The notes: a model not told the origin generated them from the letters alone. 64,000 nucleotides of DNA from Massilioclostridium coli (GCF_900095865.1 NZ_FMIZ01000006.1:310001-374000); one strand, 5' to 3'; numbered from the stretch's first letter, positions 37,268 through 47,283 are shown. A program made the numbers and translations.

Positions 37268-37692
37268 TATTGCTCACCATCCGTTTCTTCCTTAGTTACG
37301 AATTTGCATTTGATTGGAAGTTTGTGCATAGCAAGACGCATCGCCTCACGAGCAACTTCTTCTGATACACCTGCAATTTCAAACATAACTCTGCCTGGTT
37401 TTACCACAGCTACCCAATATTCTGGAGAACCTTTACCGGAACCCATTCGAGTTTCCGCTGGTTTTTCCGTAATTGGTTTATCTGGGAAAATTTTAATCCA
37501 TACTTGACCACCACGTTTGATGTAACGGGTCATTGCAATACGTGCTGCTTCGATTTGGTTGGAAGTGATCCAAGCTGGTTCGAGAGCTGCAAGACCGTAA
37601 TCACCATAGGTAACCTTGTTACCTCTCATGGCTTTTCCTTTTAAACGTCCACGATGAACGCGACGATATTTCACTCTTTTTGGCAACAGCAT
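37267..37692 (-). CDS. rplP: 50S ribosomal protein L16 (uL16)
   Basis: The 141-residue protein begins [20 protein letters not shown] and contains [20 protein letters not shown] and [18 protein letters not shown], diagnostic of L16 near the A-site tRNA. It overlaps rpsC by one base. Confidence 0.98.
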   Translation of the reverse strand: MLLPKRVKYRRVHRGRLKGKAMRGNKVTYGDYGLAALEPAWITSNQIEAARIAMTRYIKRGGQVWIKIFPDKPITEKPAETRMGSGKGSPEYWVAVVKPGRVMFEIAGVSEEVAREAMRLAMHKLPIKCKFVTKEETDGEQ

Positions 37693-38399
37693 TACTTGTT
37701 ACCCCCTTCCCTGCGGGGTCTTCTGCGGTTAGAAGGTCTTCTTCTTGGTTCTTCTGTGCGAGCCATTTCGCCTTTCAGAACTTCACCTTTGTAAATCCAT
37801 ACTTTAACACCGAGTTTACCATAAGTGGTATCCGCTTCAGCGAAACCGTAATCGATGTCAGCTCTGATAGTTTGCAGAGGAATTGTACCTTCATGATAAG
37901 TTTCAGAACGAGCAATTTCTGCACCGCCGAGACGACCAGATACACAAATTTTAATACCTTTAGCGCCTAATTTCATGGTTCTTCCGATAGCTTGTTTCAT
38001 AGCACGACGGAAGGAAATTCTGCGTTCCAGCTGAGCAGCAATGTTTTCAGCTGTTAATTGAGAGTTCAGGTCAGGAGTTCTAACCTCAACAATATTGATA
38101 TTAACTGGTTTACCAATTAATTTTTCGATCTGTGCTTTTAATTTTTCAATTTCAGCACCACCGCGGCCGATTACAATACCTGGTTTCGCGCAGTGAATAT
38201 GAATTTTAGTTCTTACTGCATCACGTTCAATTTCAATTTTAGAAATACCAGCTACATACAGGTTCTTTTTAATGAAATTACGCAGTTTGTAATCTTCTAC
38301 AAGGGTATCGCCGAAAGCGGCTTTACCTGCAAACCAGCGGGAATCCCAATCTTTAATAACGCCCACTCTTAAGCCGTGTGGGTTTACTTTTTGACCCAT
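37692..38399 (-). CDS. rpsC: 30S ribosomal protein S3 (uS3)
   Basis: The 235-residue protein begins [20 protein letters not shown], has the KH type II motif [16 protein letters not shown], and ends in an arginine-rich tail ([18 protein letters not shown]). S3 lines the mRNA entry channel. Confidence 0.98.
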   Translation of the reverse strand: MGQKVNPHGLRVGVIKDWDSRWFAGKAAFGDTLVEDYKLRNFIKKNLYVAGISKIEIERDAVRTKIHIHCAKPGIVIGRGGAEIEKLKAQIEKLIGKPVNINIVEVRTPDLNSQLTAENIAAQLERRISFRRAMKQAIGRTMKLGAKGIKICVSGRLGGAEIARSETYHEGTIPLQTIRADIDYGFAEADTTYGKLGVKVWIYKGEVLKGEMARTEEPRRRPSNRRRPRREGGNK

Positions 38400-38420
38400 A
38401 GTTTACCTCCTCTTTCAGCC

Positions 38421-38756
38421 TTATGCCTTTTCTTTCACAGTTAAAGTAACATGTGATGTTCTCTTGAATACACGATATGCTCTACCCTGAGCTCTTGGTC
38501 TAATTCTTTTCAGGATTGGACCTGGAGTTACATAACAAGCAGATACATAAAGATTATCTTTATCCATGCCGAAATTGTTTTCTGCATTGGCACAAGCGGA
38601 CTTCAGAAGTTTTTCAAGATCCTCACAAGCAGCTTTAGGTGTGTGCTTTAAAATTGCCATTGCTTCAGTTGTGTCTTTCCCTCTGATCAGGTCAAGCACA
38701 ATTTGCACTTTACGAGGTGCAATACGGGTAAATTTTAATTTAGCCGTTGCTTCCAT
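38421..38756 (-). CDS. rplV: 50S ribosomal protein L22 (uL22)
   Basis: The 111-residue protein shows [20 protein letters not shown], the internal [14 protein letters not shown] and the tunnel-loop region [20 protein letters not shown] with RTSHVTL. It lies between rpsS and rpsC. Confidence 0.98.
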   Translation of the reverse strand: MEATAKLKFTRIAPRKVQIVLDLIRGKDTTEAMAILKHTPKAACEDLEKLLKSACANAENNFGMDKDNLYVSACYVTPGPILKRIRPRAQGRAYRVFKRTSHVTLTVKEKA

Positions 38757-38775
38757 TTAAAATCCTCCTTTCGGC

Positions 38776-39060
38776 CTACTTCTTGCCGTTATTTGATGTT
38801 TTGGAACCGGCATGTCCTCTGTAAGTTCTGGTTGGAGCAAACTCACCCAGTTTGTGTCCTACCATGTCCTCTGTTACATATACTGGAACGTGCTTACGTC
38901 CGTCATGAACTGCGAATGTATGGCCAACGAAATCAGGGAAAATTGTGGAAGATCTGGACCAGGTCTTCAAAACTTGTTTTTCACCTTTTTCGTTCATTTC
39001 TTGAACTCTTTTTAAAAGAACCGGTTGTACGTAAGGTCCTTTTTTAATACTTCTACCCAT
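38776..39060 (-). CDS. rpsS: 30S ribosomal protein S19 (uS19)
   Basis: The 94-residue protein begins [20 protein letters not shown] and has [40 protein letters not shown] and [11 protein letters not shown], typical of S19 of the 30S head. Confidence 0.98.
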   Translation of the reverse strand: MGRSIKKGPYVQPVLLKRVQEMNEKGEKQVLKTWSRSSTIFPDFVGHTFAVHDGRKHVPVYVTEDMVGHKLGEFAPTRTYRGHAGSKTSNNGKK

Positions 39061-39082
39061 AACAACTGCCTCCTTTCAACAA

Positions 39083-39916
39083 CTACTTAGCATTTCTGCG
39101 TTTTACGATAAATTTGTCGGAGCGATTATGTTTTTTACGGGTTTTGTAACCAAGAGCAGGTTTGCCCCAAGGTGTAACTGGTCCTGGACGTCCGATCGGT
39201 GATTTACCTTCACCACCACCGTGTGGATGGTCGTTAGGGTTCATAACAGAACCGCGAACGGTAGGTCTGAAACCTAAGTGACGGGTTTTACCAGCTTTAC
39301 CAACTTTTACGTTTTCGTGGTCAATGTTGCTAACCTGGCCGATTGTAGCCATACAGTTAACAGGAACATTTCTCAACTCACCGGATGGTAAACGAACCAG
39401 TGCGTAAGCACCTTCTTTTGCCATCAGCTGTGCTGTATTACCAGCACTTCTTACCAACTGAGCGCCTTTTCCTGGGTACAGTTCAATGTTGTGGATGAAA
39501 GTACCAACTGGGATGTTGATTAATGGCAGTGCGTTACCTGGTTTAATATCAACTTCAGCACCGCTGCAAACAACGTCGCCAACTTTCAAACCAACTGGAG
39601 CAACGATGTAACGTTTTTCTCCATCTTCATATTGGATCAAAGCGATGTGAGCGGAACGGTTTGGGTCATACTCTAAAGTAAGAACAGTTGCGTTCATATC
39701 CGCTTTATCACGTTTAAAATCGATTACACGATATTTTTTTCTGTTTCCGCCGCCACGGTGACGAACGGTAATTTTACCTGTGTTGTTACGACCGGAATTT
39801 TTTTTCAAAGACTCCAACAGGCTTTTTTCAGGAGCAACTTTGGAAAGCTCAGAGTAATCGGTTACTGTCATATTACGTCTGGAAGCGGTCGTTGGTTTAT
39901 ATGTTTTAATAGCCAC
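39083..39916 (-). CDS. rplB: 50S ribosomal protein L2 (uL2)
   Basis: The 277-residue protein shows [20 protein letters not shown] near the N-terminus and the conserved peptidyl-transferase-near stretch [20 protein letters not shown] followed by [13 protein letters not shown]2 helps join subunits. A 73-base gap, with no gene, separates it from rplW. Confidence 0.98.
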   Translation of the reverse strand: MAIKTYKPTTASRRNMTVTDYSELSKVAPEKSLLESLKKNSGRNNTGKITVRHRGGGNRKKYRVIDFKRDKADMNATVLTLEYDPNRSAHIALIQYEDGEKRYIVAPVGLKVGDVVCSGAEVDIKPGNALPLINIPVGTFIHNIELYPGKGAQLVRSAGNTAQLMAKEGAYALVRLPSGELRNVPVNCMATIGQVSNIDHENVKVGKAGKTRHLGFRPTVRGSVMNPNDHPHGGGEGKSPIGRPGPVTPWGKPALGYKTRKKHNRSDKFIVKRRNAK

Positions 39917-39989
39917 AGTGTTCTCTCCTTCTTAATGGTTTAGCGACAGCAACTTTGGCTGCCATACATTACCTTGAATAGGTTCTAAA

Positions 39990-40286
39990 TTAGAACATAT
40001 TCTCGAAGAATTCAATCCCTTTTGAATCTTCTTTCAGGGTTACAATTGCTTTTTTCCAGTCTGGTTTGTAACCAGCGGTAGCACCCTGACGTACATATCT
40101 GCCTTTGCAGTTCATGGTGTGAACTTTGGCAACTTTTACGCCAAACAAAGATTCAATTGCCCGAGCAATTTCAATTTTGTTTGCAGATTTTGCTACTTTA
40201 AAGGTGTATTTCTTTTCCTGCATACCTTCCATGGATTTTTCAGTCACGATAGGGCGCAGAATGATATCCTGTGCAGTAACTTTCAT
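39990..40286 (-). CDS. rplW: 50S ribosomal protein L23 (uL23)
   Basis: The 98-residue protein begins MKVTAQDIILRPIVTEKSME and has SANKIEIARAIESLFGVKV and VNTMNCKGR-like MNCKGRYVRQGATAGYKPDW. L23 is a docking site for SRP and trigger factor. Its start overlaps the last base of rplD. Confidence 0.97.
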   Translation of the reverse strand: MKVTAQDIILRPIVTEKSMEGMQEKKYTFKVAKSANKIEIARAIESLFGVKVAKVHTMNCKGRYVRQGATAGYKPDWKKAIVTLKEDSKGIEFFENMF

Positions 40287-40909
40287 TATGCGTACACCTC
40301 CTCGATTTTCTGAGCAGCAGCCTGAACAATAATTAATTTATCATTGTTGAGGATGTCATAAACGTTTAATTCGTTTACTTGTGCTGTTTTCACGCCTTTG
40401 ATGTTGGATGCGCTTTTAATTACTTTCGCATCAACTTCTGGAAGAACGATTAACGCTTTTTTGTCAGCACCCAGTGCGGATAGCATTGCAACCATATCTT
40501 TGGTTTTGTATTCGTTCATTGTGATAGCGTCAACAACAATCAAGTTTTCTTCTAAAACTTTAGCGGAAAGAGCAGATTTCACTGCTAATCTTTTCACTTT
40601 TTTATTCAGAGAATAGCTATAGTCACGAGGTTTTGGTCCCAGTGCTACGCCGCCGTGTGTCCATTGTGGAGAACGGGTAGATCCCTGACGAGCATGGCCT
40701 GTTCCTTTTTGTCTCCAAGGTTTTTTACCACCACCGCGAACTTCTGTACGGGTCAGAGTGGATTGTGTACCCTGGCGCTGGTTTGCCAAGTAGTTGACAA
40801 CAGCCATATGGAGAACAGCTTTATTTGGCTCAATTCCAAAAACGGCATCTGCGAGATCGATTTTAGCAACCTCTTTACCTGCCATATTAAATACTGCAAT
40901 ATTTGGCAT
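40286..40909 (-). CDS. rplD: 50S ribosomal protein L4 (uL4)
   Basis: The 207-residue protein has the tunnel-loop region RTEVRGGGKKPWRQKGTGHA, RQGSTRSPQWTHGGVALGPK and the globular part with LSAKVLEENLIVVDAI. In some bacteria L4 autoregulates the S10 operon through its leader, which is relevant to the structured leader upstream here. Confidence 0.98.
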   Translation of the reverse strand: MPNIAVFNMAGKEVAKIDLADAVFGIEPNKAVLHMAVVNYLANQRQGTQSTLTRTEVRGGGKKPWRQKGTGHARQGSTRSPQWTHGGVALGPKPRDYSYSLNKKVKRLAVKSALSAKVLEENLIVVDAITMNEYKTKDMVAMLSALGADKKALIVLPEVDAKVIKSASNIKGVKTAQVNELNVYDILNNDKLIIVQAAAQKIEEVYA

Positions 40910-40924
40910 GATGCTTCCTCCTTC

Positions 40925-41560
40925 CTATGCCTTTTTCACACTGTTAGTGATGGAAACGATACCGCCTTTAGGTCCTGGAATAGCACCTTTAATTGCGATC
41001 AGGTTGTTTTCAGCGTCAACTTTTACAACAACCAGGTTTTGAACGGTAACGGTTTCAGCACCTAAGTGACCTGCCATCTTTTTACCTTTGTAAATTCTCG
41101 AAGGAGAAGATGCGGCACCCATGGATCCTGCTTGTCTAGCAACTGGACCAGTACCATGGCTGGCTTTCAGGCTTCTGCTACCGTGACGTTTGATTGCGCC
41201 GGCAAAACCTTTACCTTTGCTGGTTCCACAAACATCAACGATGTCACCTTCTGCAAAGATATCAGCTTTGATGATATCTCCCAGATTGTAAGCATCTGTG
41301 TCATCCAGTCTGTATTCTTTCAGTGTTCTTTTTGGAGCTGCGTCTGCTTTTGCGAAATGTCCAGCCTGTGGTTTGTTCACATTGTGTGGCTTCATATCGC
41401 CAAAGCCGATTTGAATTGCCTGGTAGCCATCATTTTCGATTGTTTTCTTTTGAACAACTACGCAAGGACCAGCTTCAATTACTGTAACCGGAATTACGTT
41501 TCCGACTTCATCGAAAATTTGGGTCATACCGATTTTTTTACCGATAATACCTTTTTTCAT
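40925..41560 (-). CDS. rplC: 50S ribosomal protein L3 (uL3)
   Basis: The 211-residue protein begins [20 protein letters not shown] and has the extended loop [40 protein letters not shown] and [11 protein letters not shown], diagnostic of L3. Confidence 0.98.
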   Translation of the reverse strand: MKKGIIGKKIGMTQIFDEVGNVIPVTVIEAGPCVVVQKKTIENDGYQAIQIGFGDMKPHNVNKPQAGHFAKADAAPKRTLKEYRLDDTDAYNLGDIIKADIFAEGDIVDVCGTSKGKGFAGAIKRHGSRSLKASHGTGPVARQAGSMGAASSPSRIYKGKKMAGHLGAETVTVQNLVVVKVDAENNLIAIKGAIPGPKGGIVSITNSVKKA

Positions 41561-41633
41561 TGTTTCTTCCTCCTATAAGGTTATTGGTTGAGAGGTTCCT
41601 CCCAACATGACCTGCTTAGCTTTCGAATCTAAA

Positions 41634-41945
41634 TTAAAGCTTGATTTCGATTTCTACACCAGCAGGAAGTTCGAGGCTCTGAAGAGCTTCTACAGTTTTG
41701 TTAGATGGTCTGAGAATATCGATGAGTCTTTTGTGAGTTCTCATTTCAAATTGCTCACGGCTATCTTTGTACTTGTGTACCGCACGCAAAATGGTTACTA
41801 CCTCTTTTTTGGTTGGCAGAGGGATTGGTCCGGACACCTGAGCTCCGGTGCGTTTTGCGGTTTCAACGATCTTTTTGCAAGATGCGTCGATCAGGTTGTG
41901 ATCATAACTTTTCAGTCTGATTCTGATTTTTTCTTTGACTGCCAC
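41634..41945 (-). CDS. rpsJ: 30S ribosomal protein S10 (uS10)
   Basis: The first gene of the operon encodes S10, here 103 residues from the GTG at 41945 ([20 protein letters not shown]). AGGAGG lies eight bases before this GTG; the in-frame ATG at 41951 is only two bases from that site and so less likely. Conserved parts are [20 protein letters not shown] and [21 protein letters not shown]10 also works with NusB in antitermination. Confidence 0.95.
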   Translation of the reverse strand: MAVKEKIRIRLKSYDHNLIDASCKKIVETAKRTGAQVSGPIPLPTKKEVVTILRAVHKYKDSREQFEMRTHKRLIDILRPSNKTVEALQSLELPAGVEIEIKL

Positions 41946-42025
41946 AGTCATCGCCTCCTAAAAATTTTGTTCAAGGGGGGCTGGACCAAACTTACACGTT
42001 GCCGTGTGTTTCGTGCTTGGACATG

Positions 42026-42058
42026 AAAAAACCGAAAAAACAAATTCTGTTTTTCCGG
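42026..42058 (-). terminator. Intrinsic terminator (attenuator) in the S10 leader
   Basis: On the minus strand CCGGAAAAACA and TGTTTTTTCGG form an 11-bp stem with one G-T pair, followed by TTTTTTCATG. It lies between the promoter and rpsJ, about 75 bases before the gene, so it must be read through or prevented for ribosomal protein synthesis. Confidence 0.8.
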
Positions 42059-42076
42059 AGCATGTTGCAAACACCT

Positions 42077-42179
42077 ATTTTTAACATAAACGCAGTTAAT
42101 CCTATAAGTGCGCAAGTCACCCTAGATTAAACAGCTTGGAAAGCAATGCTTTCTAGTCCTGCGGTCTGCATGTTAAAAA
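42077..42179 (-). ncRNA. Folded domain of the S10 operon leader RNA
   Basis: On the minus strand the arms TTTTTAACAT and ATGTTAAAAAT plus CCGCAG and CTGCG close a domain of about 100 nt. Inside it GAAAGCA and TGCTTTC form a further hairpin, with CTAGA/TCTAG next to it. The position between promoter and attenuator fits a regulatory leader; no known leader family was recognised. Confidence 0.55.
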
Positions 42180-42289
42180 GATTAAGTTTTGTCGCCCGGT
42201 TTGAAATCGGACATACTCCACAGAAATTCCCCACCGCAAGGATGGCCACCTTCTGCTTCATCGCATATCTTGTACAGTCATACCTCTAT

Positions 42290-42317
42290 ATTATAACATA
42301 GCTTTTTCAGATTGCAA
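42290..42317 (-). promoter_or_regulatory. Promoter of the ribosomal protein operon
   Basis: On the minus strand TTGCAA (42312-42317) and a perfect TATAAT (42290-42295) have a 16-bp spacer. Transcription would begin near 42283, giving a leader of about 330 nt before rpsJ. Confidence 0.75.
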
Positions 42318-42447
42318 GGGATTGCAAAAATTAATTTGTAAATTATTTATGAACTTAAAAATTATTTTATTTGCTTTTATTTTATCGTTTTTTCCGACAG
42401 AAATGTTATAATGAATATGAAAGAAAAGATAGGAAGAAGGTTTTAAT

Positions 42448-43281
42448 ATGTTTCTTACGCTACAAGGATTTACCCTTTATCAGTTATTCTTTTACTTTAT
42501 CATTTATAGCGTAATGGGATGGATCATGGAAACCATCCTGTGTAGTTATAATGAGAAAAAATTTGTAAACCGTGGTTATCTCTCTGGCCCATACTGTCCA
42601 ATTTACGGAGTTGGTATGTGCTTAATTATCTTAACATTAAGCTCCTATCAAGACCGATTAACCGATCTATTCCTTGGTGGAATTTTGGTTGCCAGCACTT
42701 TGGAATATTTTACTGGATGGCTGATGGAGAAATTATTCCATACAAAATGGTGGGATTACAGCGACAAAAAATTTAATCTTCATGGCAGGATTTGTTTGCA
42801 AATTTCCTTAGCGTGGGGAGTCCTTTCACTGGTGATTATTAAAGTAGTACAACCATTTGTTAACCAGTTTGTCAATTGGATTCCTGTTAATATAGGTAAG
42901 GTTATTTTAATTGTTTTTGCTATTATTTTTATTGCGGATGCCATTCATGCTACTATTATTGCAGCACATCTGTCGAAGAAAATCCATCTTATTAATCAAA
43001 TTAAAGCAGACCTACATAATCTCTCTTTAAAATTAAATCCACATCCACAGGAAAAATTGAAAAACCTTACCATAAATCAGCTTTTTGCCAACGTTGCTTC
43101 CTATTTAAACACGAAAAAAATTGAGAACAGAGAAAACTTTCAAAAAAGAATTGCGGAATTAAAAGCAAACTATCGGCATACTCAACACAAATCTATTTTT
43201 GAGCGTCGTCTGCAAAAGGCTTTTCCTTCCATGAAATCTATACCTCGGAAAAAAGAAATAAATAAAACCACAAAAAAATAG
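42448..43281 (+). CDS. CmpB-like putative ABC-transporter-type membrane protein
   Basis: The 277-residue protein has about five membrane segments in the first 175 residues and the pattern of the CmpB/putative ABC transporter permease family (YSVMGWIMETILCSYNEKKF, GYLSGPYCPIYGVGMCLIIL, HTKWWDYS, HGRICLQISLAWG). The last 90 residues are basic and helical. Members of this family are common in Clostridia and have no settled function. The ATG follows AGGAAGAAGG; a TATAAT at 42408-42413 is a likely -10 box. Confidence 0.75.
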   Translation: MFLTLQGFTLYQLFFYFIIYSVMGWIMETILCSYNEKKFVNRGYLSGPYCPIYGVGMCLIILTLSSYQDRLTDLFLGGILVASTLEYFTGWLMEKLFHTKWWDYSDKKFNLHGRICLQISLAWGVLSLVIIKVVQPFVNQFVNWIPVNIGKVILIVFAIIFIADAIHATIIAAHLSKKIHLINQIKADLHNLSLKLNPHPQEKLKNLTINQLFANVASYLNTKKIENRENFQKRIAELKANYRHTQHKSIFERRLQKAFPSMKSIPRKKEINKTTKK

Positions 43282-43298
43282 CCTTTGTTCCCCTTCTA

Positions 43299-43327
43299 TC
43301 GACAAATCTAAAAGAACATGCTATAAT
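43299..43327 (+). promoter_or_regulatory. Promoter of the lipoprotein gene
   Basis: TCGACA (43299-43304) and TATAAT (43322-43327) are 17 bp apart, 33 bases before the start codon. Confidence 0.65.
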
Positions 43328-43359
43328 GTTGACATTGATTTAAAAAGGAGCTATTGATT

Positions 43360-43821
43360 ATGAAAAAAGCAGTCCAATTATTCGTTACCGCTTTATTAGT
43401 AACATGTGTTGTCTTTGTTTTTGCAGGATGTATTGACAATAAAGAAAAAACATATGTGGAACAATATACCCAAATAACAGCAGATCTCAATGAGGAAATC
43501 GGAAATATCTCCAATTTGGATACTTCCACAGTAGAAGGGTTTCAAGAATTTTTAGATATGATTGATTCAATCGATGAACAAATCCATAAATTGGCTGACT
43601 TAGATCCTCCAGAAAAATTTCAGGAAGCACAAGAATGTTACCGCACTGCCAGCAAAGGCATCACAGAGGCCAACGAAATATTCCAGTCATTGGATCCAGA
43701 AGCCGTCCTTTCCGGGGATGAAAACGCTTATTCCCAATATGTTGATGCACTAAATAAATATATGGAAGCTTGCGATGAATTACAAAAAGGCGATGATGCC
43801 ATTAACGCAGCAAATAAATAG
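43360..43821 (+). CDS. Small helical lipoprotein of unknown function
   Basis: The 153-residue protein starts with a lipoprotein signal peptide (MKKAVQLFVTALLVTCVVFV) ending in the lipobox FAGC, so it should be lipid-anchored outside the cell. The rest is acidic and helical, with DLDPPEKFQEAQECYRTASK resembling small substrate-binding or four-helix lipoproteins. No named family is recognised. The ATG at 43360 has AAAAAGGAG nine bases upstream. Confidence 0.75.
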   Translation: MKKAVQLFVTALLVTCVVFVFAGCIDNKEKTYVEQYTQITADLNEEIGNISNLDTSTVEGFQEFLDMIDSIDEQIHKLADLDPPEKFQEAQECYRTASKGITEANEIFQSLDPEAVLSGDENAYSQYVDALNKYMEACDELQKGDDAINAANK

Positions 43822-43909
43822 AATAAAAAAGGGTAGTAGAAAAAATATATTCTGCCCCAAATTGTGCGGACAGTACAAAAAAGAGCCTCAAATGATAGAA
43901 ATCGAATAA

Positions 43910-44721
43910 TTAAGCAACGAACTGACTTCTAAATTCTATGGGAGTCAGTTTTGTTTTTGTTTGAATACATTGATTGTTGTAGAAAGAAATATATTATCAA
44001 TCAGCAAGCGAACCTGCTGAAAAGTTTTGAGTTTAACGCGATTAATTCACTCTATTTTGAGTATCGAAAAAAATTTTCCGCCAAAGCAATTATCATAAGG
44101 GTTCTCGTGTCTTGACATTGAAGGCGCAATGCTGTAAGATTTCGTCGGCTTAAAATACTTTTGAGAAGTGTATGCCCTGGTCACTGTGGAGTTGCAGGTC
44201 TGCAGTGATTTTTTCTTTCCTCTTTACAGCACGAATAGTAGACAGCACAAATCAATATTTAATTTAGTTCCAATTTTGTAAGATTCGATACTATTATCAA
44301 ACAAATCCCTGATACAAGTTTCCTCGTGGTGTATATATGATATATCTGTAACCCATTTCTAATTCGGTTTTGTGGAGGTGAAATCTCTATTTAATAGATT
44401 TGGATATTTATGAAGTGCATTTCCATAATTACGATACTTCTTTCTTCTTACTGACGATAACAGAGTATACTTTTGCATTGTACACAATATTGTCTTAGGA
44501 TTGCGGTGTATTCCTTGTCTTTCAAGCCATATATGTACTCTGTGATAACCATAAGTTCTATCGTATTTATCCTGACATTCTTTTATCTTTTGAACTATAT
44601 CTATTCTTTGTACGTATCCATAATATTCACTGCGCGATACATCAAAGAAACGACACATTGAACTGATTGGATACTGTTCTCTATGCCGATAGATTACATT
44701 GTATTTTACCTGTAATCTCAC
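43910..44721 (-). pseudogene. IS3-family transposase OrfB, frameshifted
   Basis: The first 120 residues (44721 to 44359) are intact and show ISSMCRFFDVSRSEYYGYVQ and YGYHRVHIWLERQGIHRNPK, the N-terminal part of IS3 OrfB. The rest is broken: VTDISYIHHEE-like and NPYDN pieces of the DDE domain appear in shifted frames, and the end reads TKLTPIEFRSQFVA before TAA at 43910, the common OrfB C-terminus. The catalytic domain is therefore destroyed. Confidence 0.8.
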
Positions 44722-44769
44722 TTCCTTTCTGTAAGTGAGAGAAAATCCATCATTAGTTCATTCTCTATT

Positions 44770-44913
44770 TCAAGCTATTTTATCTTGGCATCCTTTTTTG
44801 TTGTATCTTGTTATGAAATTTTCATACTGTTTTTTATTAGATCCTAATTTTTGGTAAATTTCTTGTCCTCTAAATCCCTGCGTTCTTAATTTGATTATTT
44901 CAATTTGATACAT
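44770..44913 (-). pseudogene. IS3-family OrfA remnant
   Basis: A 47-residue frame (MYQIEIIKLRTQGFRGQEIY, NFITRYNKKG) resembles the start of an IS3 OrfA helix-turn-helix protein but stops early, well short of the usual length of about 90-100. It precedes the OrfB remnant in the expected order. Confidence 0.6.
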
Positions 44914-45043
44914 ACTTATGTTTCTGTAGCTTCTTGGCGTAAAAAACCTCCTATGATAGTTTTTATTCTATCATAGGAGGTTTTACTTTCTATGTTTGTT
45001 TTGTACGAACCTGTGCAGGTAATATTGCCCCTCTGTTTAGATA

Positions 45044-46753
45044 CTATTTTATCTTTTCTACAATTTCCGCAATCTTAACAGGGACATCCGCAATATCTAC
45101 AACTTCCTGGATAGATTTATCGCGGGTAGAAATTTCTACTTGTCCATTCTGGGCATTTTTTACTCCTACTACAATCCGGATTGGAATCCCTAACAAATCA
45201 GCGTCCGCAAATTGAACCCCTGCGTTTGCTCCACGGTCATCCAATACCACTTCATACTGTCCGCCTAATTTATCATATAAGTCTTTGGCAATTGGCATAA
45301 CATCCATTTTCTTATTGCTTAACGCACAAATGTGAATCTGCCAAGGAGCAACGGCGTAAGGCCAAATTGGGCCATTTTCATCGTGATGCGCTTCAATGAT
45401 ACAAGCAGCCAAACGTCCAACACCAATACCATAACATCCCATAATTGGAGTTTTCTGTGTACCATCTTTGTCCGTATAGGTCATTCCCATACTTTCGGTG
45501 TATTTGGTACCCAATTGGAAGATGTTCCCCACTTCAACACCACGGCTTAATTTTAACTCCTGGCCGCATTTTGCACATTTGGAGCCTGTAATTACTTTTG
45601 CCACATCAATATATTTTTCTGGTTTAATATCACGGTCCATACACACGCCAGTATAATGATAGCCATCCTCATTGGCACCACAGGACATATCATTGGCATG
45701 GGCAATGGTTTCATCATAGTAAACTTCGCATTTTCCTGGATTCAATTGATAAGGCCCCAAAGAACCAAACGCCAAATCAACATCAGAATAATCCGTTAAT
45801 GGAAATACATTCGCCCCAACAATACGGCGCAATTTTGCCTCGTTTACCTCATAATCAGCACGGATAAATACAATTACCACTCTATCACTGTTTTCCACAG
45901 CAAACACTGTAGCTTTAATCATCTGTTGTGGTGGAACTTTGCCTTCAAAAAACGCAACCAGTTCATCAATTGTTTTTACTCCTGGAGTCGCTACTTTTTG
46001 AATTTCGCTCTCTGGACGTTCAATGGCTTCATGCTCAAATTCAGCTACTTCCATATTAGAACGATAACCACAATGAGGGCAGGTTACAATGGTATCTTCC
46101 CCAGCGTCGCACAATAGCATAAATTCATCTGCTACCGCGCCACCCATCATGCCGCTATCCGAAGTAACAGAAATTACTTCTGGCACACCACAACGGGCAA
46201 AAATACGTTCATATGCTTCAAAACAGATTTTATAATAACGTTCCAAATCTTCCTGGGAAGTATGGAAAGAATACGCGTCCTTCATGGTGAACTCACGTAC
46301 ACGGATTAATCCACCCCTTGCCCGTGGTTCATCACGGAATTTGGTTTGGATCTGATAAATCATAAAGGGATACTTTTGATAACTCTTTGCTTCAGAACGC
46401 GCCAAATGCACAGCGGCTTCCTCGTGGGTCATACCGAGTACGCATCCTGCACCGGAACGGTCTGTAAACCGCAATAATTCACTTCCAACAGAGTCATAAC
46501 GGCCGGATTCATCCCATAAATCACGTGGCAGCACCACTGGGAACAATACTTCCTGGCCGCCGATACGGTCCATTTCCTGGCGGATAATTTCCTCAATCTT
46601 TCTCGTTACTCGTTTCGTTGGTGGCAATAAAGAAAAAATACCGTTGGCAACTTGACGAATATAACCGCCTTTTAACATAAATATATGGCTTGGAATACTA
46701 GCATCAGAAGGTTTTTCACGATACCGTTCCCCTAACAATTGGCTTAATAACAT
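45044..46753 (-). CDS. proS: Prolyl-tRNA synthetase, bacterial type
   Basis: The 569-residue enzyme charges tRNA-Pro. Class II motifs are visible: GGQEVLFPVVLPRDLWDESG, TKFRDEPRARGGLIRVREFT (motif 2) and GCYGIGVGRLAACI (motif 3). The editing domain is inserted between motifs 2 and 3 (about residues 230-400). The anticodon-binding domain ends the protein (WQIHICAL, VLDDRGANAGVQFADADLLG). No T-box leader is seen upstream. Downstream lies the IS remnant. Confidence 0.97.
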   Translation of the reverse strand: MLLSQLLGERYREKPSDASIPSHIFMLKGGYIRQVANGIFSLLPPTKRVTRKIEEIIRQEMDRIGGQEVLFPVVLPRDLWDESGRYDSVGSELLRFTDRSGAGCVLGMTHEEAAVHLARSEAKSYQKYPFMIYQIQTKFRDEPRARGGLIRVREFTMKDAYSFHTSQEDLERYYKICFEAYERIFARCGVPEVISVTSDSGMMGGAVADEFMLLCDAGEDTIVTCPHCGYRSNMEVAEFEHEAIERPESEIQKVATPGVKTIDELVAFFEGKVPPQQMIKATVFAVENSDRVVIVFIRADYEVNEAKLRRIVGANVFPLTDYSDVDLAFGSLGPYQLNPGKCEVYYDETIAHANDMSCGANEDGYHYTGVCMDRDIKPEKYIDVAKVITGSKCAKCGQELKLSRGVEVGNIFQLGTKYTESMGMTYTDKDGTQKTPIMGCYGIGVGRLAACIIEAHHDENGPIWPYAVAPWQIHICALSNKKMDVMPIAKDLYDKLGGQYEVVLDDRGANAGVQFADADLLGIPIRIVVGVKNAQNGQVEISTRDKSIQEVVDIADVPVKIAEIVEKIK

Positions 46754-46918
46754 AATCCATTCTCCCTTTTGTTTGATGAGTTAAATTTATGATATCATTT
46801 TATGGCAGGAAATTCAAGTATTTTTCCTTGGCTAATCTATTTTATTTCCTGCAAAATAAATGATTTTGTAGAATACTGCTGCAAAAACAGTTATCTAACA
46901 AGCTTTTGGAAAAATTTG

Positions 46919-46947
46919 TTGCAAACAGTAAAAACACGGCTTATAAT
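46919..46947 (+). promoter_or_regulatory. Promoter of the MNT-HEPN-yifB operon
   Basis: TTGCAA (46919-46924) and a perfect TATAAT (46942-46947) have a 17-bp spacer, 40 bases before the first gene. Confidence 0.7.
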
Positions 46948-46986
46948 AATACTAAAAGAGTACCAGTCAGAAAGGATGCGGTTTTT

Positions 46987-47283
46987 ATGATTCATAATGA
47001 ATATATCCAACAAGTTACAAAGGAAATTATTGAGTACTGCCATCCAAATAAAATTATCTTGTTTAGCTGGAAACACAATGTAAAAGATGAGTTATCCAGC
47101 TTTAAACTAATTGTCATCGCCGACCATTCAGAAGGGTTAAGCCATGACCTGTACCTCAATATTGACTGCGAGATTCCTTTTGATTTAGTCGTATACAGCC
47201 CAACACAATGGGAAGAACTGAGCCATACCCAAAACTCTCTGGCAGAACGGGCAATTCAAAAGGGGGTTGTATTATATGGCTAG
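46987..47283 (+). CDS. Degenerate MNT-type nucleotidyltransferase-fold protein
   Basis: The 98-residue protein has the outline of minimal nucleotidyltransferases that pair with HEPN proteins: a first helix, strand KIILFS, strand FKLIVIAD and a later PFDLVVYSPTQWEELS. The catalytic signature is missing: the usual GSxARG reads SWKHNV and the SDxD pair reads SFKL. It is therefore unlikely to transfer nucleotides. The chosen ATG follows AAAGG; the frame is open upstream to 46906, but the promoter -10 box lies there. It overlaps the HEPN gene by eight bases. Confidence 0.65.
   Translation: MIHNEYIQQVTKEIIEYCHPNKIILFSWKHNVKDELSSFKLIVIADHSEGLSHDLYLNIDCEIPFDLVVYSPTQWEELSHTQNSLAERAIQKGVVLYG

Larger units (their letters stand above)
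43862..45020 (-). mobile_element. Decayed IS3-family (IS150-like) insertion sequence
   Basis: Imperfect inverted ends are seen: TGTGCGGACAGTACAAAA on the left and, read inwards, TGCACAGGTTCGTACAAAA on the right. Between them are broken remnants of both IS3 reading frames in the usual order on the minus strand. A hairpin with 16-bp arms (44946-44985) lies inside the right end. Several stops and frameshifts show that the element is inactive. Confidence 0.8.

Noticed and set aside
46754-46905. T-box riboswitch before proS
   Set aside because: The region upstream of proS is short and shows neither the T-box sequence nor a terminator hairpin.
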